A DNA stretch of 64,000 nucleotides from Nocardia pneumoniae NBRC 100136 (GTDB taxonomy: Bacteria > Actinomycetota > Actinomycetes > Mycobacteriales > Mycobacteriaceae), in assembly GCF_000308755.1 (NCBI RefSeq), contig NZ_BAGF01000017.1, positions 186,001 through 250,000 of the forward strand, read 5' to 3'. Below the pieces are notes generated by a model. That model was given only the letters and a program-made list of their open reading frames with translations, was not told where the DNA came from and did no database searches. A program made the position numbers and the translations under genes. Below are positions 44,901 to 55,392 of this stretch, piece by piece (position 1 is the stretch's first letter; the number at the start of each line of letters is the position of its first letter).

Positions 44901-46118
44901 ATGACGAACAAGGTCTACGTCGTCGGCGTCGGCATGACGAAGTTCGAGAAGCCGGGCCGCCGCCAAGTGGAGGAAGCCGACGGCACCACGCGGGCCTGGG
45001 ACTACCCGGACATGGCCAGGGAATCGGGCACCAAGGCGCTCGCGGACGCGGGCATCGCCTACGACCTGGTGGAACAGGCCTACGTCGGGTACGTCTACGG
45101 CGAATCCACCTCCGGGCAGCGCGCCGTCTACGAACTCGGCATGACCGGCATTCCGGTGGTCAACGTCAACAACAACTGCTCCACCGGCTCCACGGCGCTG
45201 TACCTCGCGGCGCAGGCGATCCGGGGTGGCCTGGCCGAATGCACGCTGGCGCTGGGCTTCGAGAAGATGCAACCCGGTTCGCTCGGGTCCACCTGGGACG
45301 ATCGCGAGCAACCGATGGCCAAGCACATCATGGCGCTCGCGGAGATCTCCGAGGTGCTGTTCCCGGTGGCGCCGTGGATGTTCGGCGCGGCGGGCCGCGA
45401 GCACATGAAGCAGTACGGCACCACTGCCGAGCACTTCGCGAAGATCGGCTACAAGAACCACAAGCACTCGGTGAACAACCCGTACTCGCAGTTCCAGGAC
45501 GAGTACACGCTCGAGGACATCCTCGCGTCCCGGATGATCTACGACCCGCTCACCAAACTGCAATGCTCGCCGACCTCCGACGGGTCCGGCGCCGTGATCC
45601 TGGCGAGCGAGGATTTCGTGGACGCCCAGGACCTCGCCGGGCAGGCGGTGGAGATCGTCGGCCAGGCGATGACCACCGATTTCGCCTCGACCTTCGACGA
45701 CACCGCCAAGAACATCATCGGCTACGACATGAACGTCCAGGCGGCGCGGAAGGTCTACCGGCAGTCGGGGCTCGGCCCGGAGGACTTCCAGGTCATCGAG
45801 CTGCACGACTGCTTCTCCGCCAACGAACTGCTGCTCTACGAAGCGCTCGGCCTGTGCGGCGAGGGCGAGGCCGGGCAGTTGATCGACGACAACCAGACGA
45901 CATACGGCGGCAAATGGGTGGTGAACCCGTCCGGCGGCTTGATCTCCAAGGGCCATCCGCTCGGCGCGACCGGTCTGGCGCAGTGCGCCGAGTTGACCTG
46001 GCAGCTACGGGGCGCCGCGGGCAAGCGCCAGGTGGACGACGTCACCGCCGCCCTGCAACACAACATCGGCCTCGGCGGCGCCGCCGTCGTCACCGCCTAC
46101 CAGCGCGCCGTGCGCTGA
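44901..46118 (+). CDS. Lipid-transfer protein / SCP-x-type thiolase
   Basis: This 405-residue thiolase-fold protein starts [19 protein letters not shown]. The nucleophilic Cys93 lies in [19 protein letters not shown], and the His motif [20 protein letters not shown] is present. The C-terminal end reads [15 protein letters not shown], without the second thiolase Cys, as in SCP2-thiolase and Ltp enzymes. These cleave side-chain acyl-CoAs of sterols or fatty acids. GAGGAG lies before the ATG at 44901. It is the first gene of a five-gene operon. Confidence 0.9.
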   Translation: MTNKVYVVGVGMTKFEKPGRRQVEEADGTTRAWDYPDMARESGTKALADAGIAYDLVEQAYVGYVYGESTSGQRAVYELGMTGIPVVNVNNNCSTGSTALYLAAQAIRGGLAECTLALGFEKMQPGSLGSTWDDREQPMAKHIMALAEISEVLFPVAPWMFGAAGREHMKQYGTTAEHFAKIGYKNHKHSVNNPYSQFQDEYTLEDILASRMIYDPLTKLQCSPTSDGSGAVILASEDFVDAQDLAGQAVEIVGQAMTTDFASTFDDTAKNIIGYDMNVQAARKVYRQSGLGPEDFQVIELHDCFSANELLLYEALGLCGEGEAGQLIDDNQTTYGGKWVVNPSGGLISKGHPLGATGLAQCAELTWQLRGAAGKRQVDDVTAALQHNIGLGGAAVVTAYQRAVR

Positions 46119-46156
46119 ATGCGGATCGGCCGCAGACGAATTCGAGGAACAGAACC

Positions 46157-46591
46157 ATGGGACACATCGAAGCCACCAAGGACGTCAACGCCACACCCGA
46201 GGCGCTGTGGGCGGTCGTCTCCGACCCGCAGACCTGGGACAAGTGGTTCACCATCCATGAGCGGTTCATGGAGGAGCCGCCCGCCGTGCTGACCGAGGGC
46301 GCGAAACTGGTCGCCAAGATCGTCATGCTGGGCATGGCGAACAAGCTGGAGTGGACCATCGTCTCGGTGGCCGCGCCGCACAGGCTGACCCTGGGCGGCA
46401 CCGGCATGGCGGGCGTGAAGACCGAGTTCACCTTCGACATCCAGCCCAACGGCGACGGCAGCACGATCCTGGTGTCCGGCGATTTCGAGGGCGCGCTGAT
46501 CAAGGGCGCGCTGGGCAAGGCGGTGGAGAAGGACGGCATCAAACAGCTCGACCGATCGCTGGAACAACTCGACGCCTTGGCGTCGGCGTGA
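46157..46591 (+). CDS. SRPBCC-family protein (Rv0910-like)
   Basis: This 144-residue protein has the START/SRPBCC fold: HIEATKDVNATPEALWAVVSDPQTWDKWFTIHERF, then LEWTIVSVAAPHRLTLGGTGMAGVKTEFTFDIQPNGDGSTILVSGDFEG. Such proteins bind hydrophobic ligands in a helix-grip pocket. It closely resembles the Rv0910 family, which has been described as a toxin in mycobacteria, but no antitoxin gene is adjacent and the operon context points to lipid handling. It lies 38 bases after the Ltp gene. Confidence 0.82.
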   Translation: MGHIEATKDVNATPEALWAVVSDPQTWDKWFTIHERFMEEPPAVLTEGAKLVAKIVMLGMANKLEWTIVSVAAPHRLTLGGTGMAGVKTEFTFDIQPNGDGSTILVSGDFEGALIKGALGKAVEKDGIKQLDRSLEQLDALASA

Positions 46592-46661
46592 GTGGTCAGG
46601 CCCGAAGACGGCGGCGGAGCGTGACCATGGAGGGCCACGCGCATGCCGGAAAGGAGAGGGC

Positions 46662-47540
46662 GTGACCGCCGACTCCACAGCCGCACGCGTGGTCGAGTTC
46701 GACGACACGGGCTTGGAAACCTGGTGCGACGACGAGCGGTTCGAGGTCACCGCCGAGCGCGTCGCGCAGTACGCCGCGGCGACGAACGATCCGATCGCGG
46801 CGCATCTCGCGGGTGCGGTCGCCCCACCGGTCTTCGCCATCGTCCCGGTCTTCGAGGCCATGATGATGCCGGTGATCGACGTCGCGCCGATGGACATCTT
46901 CGGCCGGGTCGTGCACGGGGAGCAGGACTTTCGCTTCCATCGCGCGATCCGGCCGGGTGACCGGCTGGTGTCGCGCGCCAAGGCGGTCGGCTACACCAGC
47001 CGCTCCAACGGCACGACCATCACCATTCGCATCGAATGCCGCACCGACACCGGCGAACCGGTCAACGATCAGTACCTGACCGCGTTCTTCCGCAATATCG
47101 ACGCGGGCAAGACGGTCGGCGAAGCCGCTCCGTCCCACAAGTTCGACGAACGGTTGCGCGGTCAGGAGCCGATCGCCGTCGTGGCGCAGCACGTCGACCA
47201 TGACCAGACCTTCCGTTACGCACCGGCGTCCGGCGATCCGGTGCCGCTGCATCTGGACGAGCAGGTCGCCAAGGACGCCGGGCTGCCCGGCATCATCGCG
47301 CACGGGCTGTGCACCATGGCGTTCGCGTCGTGGGCGGTGCTCACCGAGGCCGCGGGATCGGACGTGCACCGGCTGAAGCGGTTCGCGGTGCGCTTCGCCA
47401 AGCTGGTCTTTCCCGGCGACGACCTGGAGACCCGCATCTGGACGGCCGGTTCGGCCGACGGCGTGACCAGCTACGCGTTCGAGACGGTGCGCGGCGGCGA
47501 TGTCGTGCTCAGCGACGGTCTGGCCGAGATCGCCGACTGA
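46662..47540 (+). CDS. MaoC-family enoyl-CoA hydratase (double hotdog)
   Basis: This 292-residue protein has two hotdog domains. The N-terminal one includes YAAATNDPIAAHLAGAVAPPVFAIVPVFE; the C-terminal one has the hydratase-2 motif DPVPLHLDEQVAKDAGLPGIIAHGLCTMAFA. It should hydrate trans-2-enoyl-CoA to (R)-3-hydroxyacyl-CoA, feeding the SDR encoded next. AAGGAG lies before the GTG at 46662. Confidence 0.9.
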   Translation: MTADSTAARVVEFDDTGLETWCDDERFEVTAERVAQYAAATNDPIAAHLAGAVAPPVFAIVPVFEAMMMPVIDVAPMDIFGRVVHGEQDFRFHRAIRPGDRLVSRAKAVGYTSRSNGTTITIRIECRTDTGEPVNDQYLTAFFRNIDAGKTVGEAAPSHKFDERLRGQEPIAVVAQHVDHDQTFRYAPASGDPVPLHLDEQVAKDAGLPGIIAHGLCTMAFASWAVLTEAAGSDVHRLKRFAVRFAKLVFPGDDLETRIWTAGSADGVTSYAFETVRGGDVVLSDGLAEIAD

Positions 47541-47595
47541 CCCGCCGCCGCACCTATCCCATCGCCGGATTCACCACGACTTCAGGAGACAACAC

Positions 47596-48471
47596 ATGGG
47601 CGCACTGGCCGGACGGGTCGCCGTCATCACCGGAGCGGGCCGCGGCATCGGCCGCGAGCACGCGCTGCTGTTCGCGAAGGAAGGCGCCGCGGTGGTCGTC
47701 AACGATCTCGGCGGCAGCAATTCGGGCGAGGGCGTCGACTCCGGGCCCGCTCAGGAGGTGGTGCGCGAGATCGTCGCGGAGGGTGGCACAGCGGTGGCCA
47801 ACACCGACGACATAGCCACCTGGGATGGCGCGCAAAAGCTTGTCGCCCAAGCTGTTTCGGAGTTCGGCGGGCTCGACGTGGTCGTGAACAACGCGGGCAT
47901 CCTGCGTGACGCCTTCATCGCGGGCATGACCGAGGCGCAGTGGGACGCCGTGATCGCCGTGCATCTCAAGGGCCACGCCGCCGTGCTGCACCATGCCGCC
48001 GCCTACTGGAAGCAGCAGTCCAAGGCGGGCAACCAGCCCACGGCCGCCGTGATCAACACCGCTTCCGCCTCCGGCACGACCATCCCGAACCCGGGCCAGG
48101 CGAACTACGGCGCGGCCAAGGCGGGGATCGCCGCGCTGACCCTGGTCGCCGCCGACGAGCTGGCGCGCTACGGCGTGCGGGTCAACGCGATCGCGCCGAT
48201 CGCCCGCACCCGGCTCACCCTGGCCACCCCCGGCATGGGCGAGATGATGGCGGCCGAAGCGGAGGCCGCCGCCGACGGCTTCGACGCCTTCAGCCCGGCC
48301 AATATCGCCCCGCTGGTCGCCTACCTGGCCGCGGAATCCTGCCCGATCACCGGCAAGGTGTTCGCGGTGCAGGGCGGTGCGATCTCCGAGCTGGCCGGTT
48401 GGCACGATGTAAAGACCATCGAGACCGAGGGCCCGTGGCTGATCGACGACATCGCCGCCCGGCTGCCCTGA
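47596..48471 (+). CDS. SDR, likely (3R)-hydroxyacyl-CoA dehydrogenase
   Basis: This 291-residue SDR has TGAGRGIGREHALLFAKEGAAVVVNDLGG, NNAG, the catalytic Ser in INTASASG and YGAAK. The start and the NDLGG segment resemble the dehydrogenase domain of peroxisomal multifunctional enzymes and the actinobacterial sterol enzyme ChsB1. With the MaoC hydratase it would carry out the second and third beta-oxidation steps. AGGAG lies 7 nt before the ATG at 47596. Confidence 0.88.
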   Translation: MGALAGRVAVITGAGRGIGREHALLFAKEGAAVVVNDLGGSNSGEGVDSGPAQEVVREIVAEGGTAVANTDDIATWDGAQKLVAQAVSEFGGLDVVVNNAGILRDAFIAGMTEAQWDAVIAVHLKGHAAVLHHAAAYWKQQSKAGNQPTAAVINTASASGTTIPNPGQANYGAAKAGIAALTLVAADELARYGVRVNAIAPIARTRLTLATPGMGEMMAAEAEAAADGFDAFSPANIAPLVAYLAAESCPITGKVFAVQGGAISELAGWHDVKTIETEGPWLIDDIAARLP

Positions 48472-48498
48472 CCTCGGCGGAACGTGAGGAGAACGACG

Positions 48499-49752
48499 AT
48501 GTTCGAATGGTCCGAAACCGATCTGCTGATCCGCGATGCCGTGCGGGCGTTCATCGACAAGGAGATCCGCCCCAACCTGGACGCGCTCGACAGCGGTGAA
48601 GTGCCGCCCTACCCGATCATCCGCAAGCTGTTCAGTGAGTTCGGCATCGACGTCATGGGTGGCGAGGCCGTGCAGAAGATGCTGGCCAAGCAGCGGGAAC
48701 GAGAGGCGGCGGCCGCCGCGGGGGAGCCGAAGCCGGAGAAGAAGGCGAAGACCAGCCCGTTCGCCGGACAGGAATCGCTGATGGCGGTGCTGATCAGCGA
48801 GCTGTCCGGGGTGTGCATGGGCCTGGTGACCGCGCTGGGGGTGAGCATCGGTCTCGGCGCGACCACCATCATGTCGCGCGGCACGCTGGCGCAGAAGCAG
48901 CGCTGGCTGGAGGACGTCGTCACCATGCGGAAGGTGGCCGCGTGGGCGATCACCGAGCCGGATTCCGGCTCGGACGCGTTCGGCGGGATGAAGACCTACG
49001 TCAAGCGCGACGGCGAGGACTACCTGCTCAACGGTCAGAAGACCTTCATTACCAACGGCCCCTACGCCGACGTGATGATCGTCTACGCGAAGCTCGACGA
49101 CGGGGCGGGCGGGGACAGGCGCGAACGCAAGGTGCTCACCTTCGTACTCGACAAGGGCATGCCCGGCCTCACCCAAGGCAAGCCGTTCAAGAAGATGGGG
49201 TTGCACGCTTCACCGACCGGTGAACTGTTTTTCGACAACGTGCGCGTCGGCCGGGACCGGCTGCTCGGCGAGACCGAGGAGCACAAGGGCGGCGACGGCA
49301 GGGAGAGCGCCCGCTCCAGTTTCACCGCCGAGCGCATCGGCGTCGCGTTCATGGCGCTGGGCATCATCAACGAATGCCACCGGCTGTGCGTGGAGTACGC
49401 CAAGAGCCGCAAGCTCTGGGGTCAGGAGATCGGGCGGTTCCAGCTGGTCCAACTGAAGCTGGCGAAAATGGAGGTCGCGCGGATCAACGTGCAGAACATG
49501 GTGTTCAACACGCTCGAGCGCGGCCGGGCGGGCAAGCCGCCGACGCTCGCCGAAGCGTCCGCGATGAAGCTGTACGCCTCCGAGGCGGCCACCGAGGTCG
49601 CCATGGAGGCGGTGCAGCTGTTCGGCGGCAACGGCTACATGACCGAATACCGTGTGGAGCAGCTCGCCCGCGACGCCAAGTCGCTGATGATCTACGCGGG
49701 CAGCAACGAGATCCAGGTGACCCACATCGCCAAGGGCCTGCTCGCTCAGTGA
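48499..49752 (+). CDS. Acyl-CoA dehydrogenase
   Basis: This 417-residue flavoprotein has the acyl-CoA dehydrogenase motifs WAITEPDSGSDAFGGMKT, FITNGPYADVMIVYAK, LFGGNGYMTEYRVEQLARDAKSLMIYAGSNEIQ. Its late motif reads YAGSNEIQ, with Ala where many members have the catalytic Glu of YEGT. The Glu in SFTAERIGVAFMALG aligns with the catalytic Glu of isovaleryl-CoA dehydrogenase, so the base has probably moved there. An insertion (REREAAAAAGEPKPEKKAKTS) lies near residue 65-85. It starts 27 bases after the SDR gene and ends the operon. Confidence 0.9.
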   Translation: MFEWSETDLLIRDAVRAFIDKEIRPNLDALDSGEVPPYPIIRKLFSEFGIDVMGGEAVQKMLAKQREREAAAAAGEPKPEKKAKTSPFAGQESLMAVLISELSGVCMGLVTALGVSIGLGATTIMSRGTLAQKQRWLEDVVTMRKVAAWAITEPDSGSDAFGGMKTYVKRDGEDYLLNGQKTFITNGPYADVMIVYAKLDDGAGGDRRERKVLTFVLDKGMPGLTQGKPFKKMGLHASPTGELFFDNVRVGRDRLLGETEEHKGGDGRESARSSFTAERIGVAFMALGIINECHRLCVEYAKSRKLWGQEIGRFQLVQLKLAKMEVARINVQNMVFNTLERGRAGKPPTLAEASAMKLYASEAATEVAMEAVQLFGGNGYMTEYRVEQLARDAKSLMIYAGSNEIQVTHIAKGLLAQ

Positions 49753-49786
49753 TCTCCGGACGGGTGCGGGTCACCGCGAACACAAC

Positions 49787-50704
49787 TCACACCGCGCGCA
49801 GGCGGTTGCGGCTGGCGTAGACGTGCTCGGCGATGAGGGTGGCGATGCGGTCGGGAGCTTCCAGCATGGGCACGTGGCCGACGCCGTTGACCAGGATGCG
49901 GTCGGCCGATTCGGGCAGTTCCTTCAGGTAGCGGCGGGCGTAGACGCGGTTGGGGATGACCCGGTCGTACTCCGACAGCAGCAGCCGGACCGGCGTGCGC
50001 AGCGTGGACAGGTCGTCCTGGCCCGGCGCACGCAGCGCGCTGATGATCATCGGAAGCATGACCGGGCAGTTCAGCGCGGCCGTGATCGCCGCGGCGGCAT
50101 CGCGCCGCGACACCGCGGACGCGTGCTTGCTCAGCGCGAGCAGGGCGATGCGCTGGGCGAGTGGATTACCGGCCGCGAATCCGCCCAGTAGCTTGCCGAT
50201 TTCGATGAGCGGAACCATGGAGAGGAATTTCAGGCTGATCCGCAGCTGGGTCAGCGAAGGCCCGTGCCAGCCGCCCGCTGGCGCGATCAGTGTGAGCGTG
50301 CGGGCGCGTCCGCGGCGGGCGAGTTCGACGCCGACCCAGCCGCCGAGCGAGTTGCCCGCGATATGGCAGGTGCGCCAGCCCAATTCGTCGAGCTGATCGC
50401 AGACCTGGTCGGCGAGGGACCGCACGTCGACGGACCGTCCGTCCAGGGGCGCGCCGCCCCAGTGACCCGCGAACGCGGGCGCGAACACCTCGCAGTGCGT
50501 TGCCAGCCGGGCCGCGGTCTGCTCCCAGCAGTGCGGCGACATCATGAATCCGTGCAGCAACAGCAGCGGGTCGCCGGAACCGACGTGCAGCGCCTTGATC
50601 GGCTGGAGCGGGTTCGCCTTCGCGGAGCCGCGCGTGGCGGCGTTTCGCGCGGGGGTGCCGGGGCGATCGGCGGCGGAGGAGGACTTGGAGGCGTCGGACG
50701 ACAT
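49787..50704 (-). CDS. Alpha/beta-hydrolase
   Basis: This 305-residue hydrolase has a disordered N-terminus of about 35 residues, LLLLHGFMMSPHCWEQTA, the nucleophile elbow IAGNSLGGWVGVELA, the acid loop LLLSEYDRVIP and the His loop VNGVGHVPMLEAPDRIA. The triad is complete. The substrate is unknown, but it converges with the acyl-CoA dehydrogenase operon and could act on a related ester. AAGGGG precedes the ATG at 50704. Confidence 0.87.
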   Translation of the reverse strand: MSSDASKSSSAADRPGTPARNAATRGSAKANPLQPIKALHVGSGDPLLLLHGFMMSPHCWEQTAARLATHCEVFAPAFAGHWGGAPLDGRSVDVRSLADQVCDQLDELGWRTCHIAGNSLGGWVGVELARRGRARTLTLIAPAGGWHGPSLTQLRISLKFLSMVPLIEIGKLLGGFAAGNPLAQRIALLALSKHASAVSRRDAAAAITAALNCPVMLPMIISALRAPGQDDLSTLRTPVRLLLSEYDRVIPNRVYARRYLKELPESADRILVNGVGHVPMLEAPDRIATLIAEHVYASRNRLRAV

Positions 50705-50771
50705 CGTCTTCACCCCTTCCTGGACGGCGGTGTCCGGGGACTTCATCAGACCAGCATTGTACGGTCGAGGA

Positions 50772-51548
50772 GTGCCCTACATCTCGACAGTGAACGTGAA
50801 CGGTGTCCGCGCGGCCGCGGGCAAGGGCCTGCTCGCCTGGCTCGCGGCCACCGAGGCCGACGTCGTCTGCGTGCAGGAAACGCGCGCCACCGACGAGCAG
50901 GTCAGGGCCGCGCTCGCGCCCGCGCTCGACGCGGGATGGCAGCTGTCGCACGCCGAGCCGCAGGCCAAGGGGCGGGCGGGTGTCGGCATCCTGTCCCGGC
51001 GCGCACCGCGTGCCGTGCGAATCGGCTTCGGCAGCGGTGAGTTCGGGGCCGCGGGCCGCTACCTGGAGGCCGAGTTCGACGACATCACGGTGGCGAGTGT
51101 GTACGTGCACTCCGGCGACGCGGGCACCGTGCGGCAGGACGAGAAGTACCGCTTCATGGCCGAGCTCGGCGCCTACCTGACCGCGCGGACCGGAGATTTC
51201 GTGGTGGCGGGAGACTGGAACATCGCGCACACCGAGCGCGATCTGAAGAACTGGAAGGGCAACCTGAAGTCGGCCGGGTTCCTGCCGCGGGAGCGCGCCT
51301 GGATCGATGAGCTGCTGGCCGCGGGTTACGTCGACGTGGTGCGCGGCCTGCATCCCGGCGTGGACGGCCCGTACAGCTGGTGGTCCTACCGCGGTCGCGC
51401 GTTCGACAACGACAGCGGGTGGCGCATCGATTACCACTTGGCCCGAGGGGACCTGGCCACCCGCGCCAAAGCGGCGGTCGTGGAACGCGCGGCCACCTAC
51501 GATCAGCGCTGGTCCGACCACGCGCCCGTCACGGTGCAGTATCGATGA
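50772..51548 (+). CDS. xthA: Exodeoxyribonuclease III / AP endonuclease
   Basis: This 258-residue enzyme of the EEP nuclease family repairs abasic sites. It has STVNVNGVRAAAGKGLLAWLAATEADVVCVQETRA (Asn and Glu metal ligands), VVAGDWNIAHTERDLKNWKGN, WRIDYHLA and RWSDHAPVTVQY (Asp-His pair). The GTG at 50772 gives the normal N-terminus, although the ribosome binding site is poor. Its TGA overlaps the ATG of the next gene as ATGA, an unexpected link to a secreted RNase. Confidence 0.93.
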   Translation: MPYISTVNVNGVRAAAGKGLLAWLAATEADVVCVQETRATDEQVRAALAPALDAGWQLSHAEPQAKGRAGVGILSRRAPRAVRIGFGSGEFGAAGRYLEAEFDDITVASVYVHSGDAGTVRQDEKYRFMAELGAYLTARTGDFVVAGDWNIAHTERDLKNWKGNLKSAGFLPRERAWIDELLAAGYVDVVRGLHPGVDGPYSWWSYRGRAFDNDSGWRIDYHLARGDLATRAKAAVVERAATYDQRWSDHAPVTVQYR

Positions 51549-52027
51549 ACCTCTCGCCGAAGGTGATTCGCGGGCTCGGTGTCATCGGGGCGGTCGCGCT
51601 CGCGCTGATCGTCGCGGCGCTCGCCCTGCGCGGCGGCACCGAAGTCACCAGCTCCACCCCGGTCGGCCGTGCGACCACCACCGTGGCCGCGCCCGCCACC
51701 GCACCGCGCGGCGCGGACAGCGCGTCACCGGTCACCCAGGCGGCCGGGGTACCGGAGCGCGCCTACGCCACGCTGCGGGAGATCGACGCGGGCCGCTGGC
51801 CCGACTCGGCGAACGCCCCCGGCACCAAGGGCGGCGAACGCTGGATGAACCGCGGCGGCGATCTGCCCGCCACCGACGCCGCGGGCAAGCCGATCACCTA
51901 CCGGGAATGGGACGTCAACCCGAAGCAGCCCGGCCGATCCCGCGACGCCGAACGCATCGTCACCGGCAGCGACGGCTCGGCCTGGTACACCGGCGACCAC
52001 TACAAGACCTTCACGAGGATGCGCTGA
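51545..52027 (+). CDS. Secreted/anchored guanyl-specific ribonuclease (RNase Sa/barnase type)
   Basis: This 160-residue protein has an N-terminal hydrophobic segment (IRGLGVIGAVALALIVAALAL, 8-28) acting as a signal peptide or anchor, then a Thr/Pro/Ala linker and a C-terminal microbial RNase domain from about 70. The catalytic residues of the RNase Sa fold are recognisable: Glu121 in YREWDV, Arg133 and Arg137 in GRSRDAERIVTGS, and His152 in YTGDHYKTF. It should cut RNA after G. The start overlaps the xthA stop (ATGA), and its stop shares a base with the barstar-like gene start (TGATG), so toxin and inhibitor are made together. Confidence 0.9.
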   Translation: MNLSPKVIRGLGVIGAVALALIVAALALRGGTEVTSSTPVGRATTTVAAPATAPRGADSASPVTQAAGVPERAYATLREIDAGRWPDSANAPGTKGGERWMNRGGDLPATDAAGKPITYREWDVNPKQPGRSRDAERIVTGSDGSAWYTGDHYKTFTRMR

Positions 52028-52521
52028 TGACAAAGTCCGTCACGCTGTCGCAGTTCCTTGCCCGTCCCGACGCGGACGAAGCACCGCCCAGCCCCGCGCT
52101 CGCCCCGCCCGGCGTCACATTCGGAACCCTCGCGCTCGACGCCGCCGAGTTCAGCGCGGTGCGCGACCGGGCGCCGTCCGGGTATCTGGTGCGCGAGGTA
52201 CGCGGCATGAAGATGCCGACCACGGCGCGGGTTTTCGACGAGTTCGCCGCCGCGTTCCAGTTCCCGTACTACTTCGGCGAGAACAAGGACGCGTTCGACG
52301 AATGCCTGCGCGACCTGGACGACTTCATCGGCGAAGCGGCCGGATACGTTGCCGTGGTGCGCGACTCGGCGGGGCTGCTCGCCGACGAGCTGGTCGAACG
52401 CGACTGGTTCGCCGAGGCGATGCGCGACTGCGCGGCCTACTGGTCGCGGCGCGACGTGCTCTTCCGGGTCGTCCTGCAAGGTGACGCGCCGGACCTCCAG
52501 GACGTGGCGCTGCGCATGTGA
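52027..52521 (+). CDS. Barstar-family ribonuclease inhibitor
   Basis: This 164-residue protein has a C-terminal barstar domain: FQFPYYFGENKDAFDECLRDLDDFIG aligns with the barnase-binding helix of barstar, with Asp88 at the place of Asp35 and Glu92 at Asp39. The 50-residue N-terminal extension is Pro/Ala-rich and not found in classical barstar (about 90 residues). It lacks a signal peptide, so it protects the cytoplasm from the RNase encoded just upstream. The coupled start (TGATG) ensures joint synthesis. Confidence 0.9.
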   Translation: MTKSVTLSQFLARPDADEAPPSPALAPPGVTFGTLALDAAEFSAVRDRAPSGYLVREVRGMKMPTTARVFDEFAAAFQFPYYFGENKDAFDECLRDLDDFIGEAAGYVAVVRDSAGLLADELVERDWFAEAMRDCAAYWSRRDVLFRVVLQGDAPDLQDVALRM

Positions 52522-52531
52522 CGCCCGGCGC

Positions 52532-53185
52532 TCACCGCAGCTTGCTGGCCAGATCCTCCCCGAGCAGGACGAACACGTCGACGGTGTGCTCGATCAGTTC
52601 GTCGCGGGTCAGGTCCAGATCGCCGTGGAGCCAGGCGGTCAGCGTCTGCACCAGCCCCCCGACCAGATACATGGCGCGGAAGTCGATCGCCGGGTCCGGG
52701 GCGGCGGCGCTGATTCGGTAGAAGTCGATGCCCTCCGCGGCTACCATCCGCGCGAACACGCGCACTGTTTCGGTGGTGCGGGCGCGCAGCTCCGGCGTCG
52801 CCATGCCCGCGATCAGGGCGACCTTCGCCTTGCGTGGGTCGTCGGTGAGCAGGTGCACGCCCGCGGTGATCGCGGCGTGCGCGGTCGCGCGGGTGTCCGG
52901 CGGGCGGACGGGTCCGTCCGGGGCGGCGCGCACGGCCGCGAGGATGGCGTCGGCCAGTTCCTCGGCGATCGTGTCGATCAGGGCGGCGAGTACGGCATCG
53001 CGGCTGTCGAAGTTCTCGTAGTAGTACCGCTCGTTCAACCCGGCCCGCGCGCACAGCCCCGAGACGGTCAGTTTCTCCAGGCCCTCGGTGCCGATGATCT
53101 CCAGCGCCGCCTCCAGCAACGCCGCACGCCGCTGCGCCCGGCGCTCCTGTGCGGAAATCCCCCCGTACGTTCGTTGCGCAGTCAC
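52532..53185 (-). CDS. TetR-family regulator of the MpaB-like gene
   Basis: This 217-residue regulator has the helix-turn-helix RAALLEAALEIIGTEGLEKLTVSGLCARAGLNERYYYENFDSRDAVLAAL. It is divergent from the MpaB-like oxygenase gene, and two operator-like inverted repeats lie between them. TAGACT ends 7 nt before the GTG at 53185, so its own message is probably leaderless. It converges with the barstar-like gene. Confidence 0.9.
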   Translation of the reverse strand: MTAQRTYGGISAQERRAQRRAALLEAALEIIGTEGLEKLTVSGLCARAGLNERYYYENFDSRDAVLAALIDTIAEELADAILAAVRAAPDGPVRPPDTRATAHAAITAGVHLLTDDPRKAKVALIAGMATPELRARTTETVRVFARMVAAEGIDFYRISAAAPDPAIDFRAMYLVGGLVQTLTAWLHGDLDLTRDELIEHTVDVFVLLGEDLASKLR

Positions 53186-53252
53186 AAGCTGAGTCTATTT
53201 GCAGCGCCTGCGGCGCCGCGGGTTCGCCGCCGCCTTGTGTTCGCGTCCGGCC

Positions 53253-53280
53253 AATTCTGGCAGAGTCTCTTGCCAGAATT
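53253..53280. promoter_or_regulatory. Palindromic operator 1 for the TetR/MpaB pair
   Basis: Perfect inverted repeat AATTCTGGCA-N8-TGCCAGAATT. Confidence 0.85.
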
Positions 53281-53282
53281 GT

Positions 53283-53308
53283 AATTCTGGTGGATGCTAT
53301 TGCCAGAT
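53283..53308. promoter_or_regulatory. Operator 2 for the TetR/MpaB pair
   Basis: AATTCTGG at 53283-53290 and TGCCAGA at 53301-53307 repeat the half-sites of operator 1 with the same internal spacing, one mismatched pair inward, and a 30-bp shift. It lies 22 bases before the MpaB-like start. Confidence 0.75.
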
Positions 53309-53329
53309 GCTCTCGACGAGGAGGCGGCG

Positions 53330-55316
<1,987 letters not shown>

Positions 55317-55392
55317 GCGCTTCCTCGGCCTGCGCTCGGCTGCGCCCATTAGGCTTCGTGTGAGGTCTGTCTCTCGTTCGAAGGGGCGCAGT

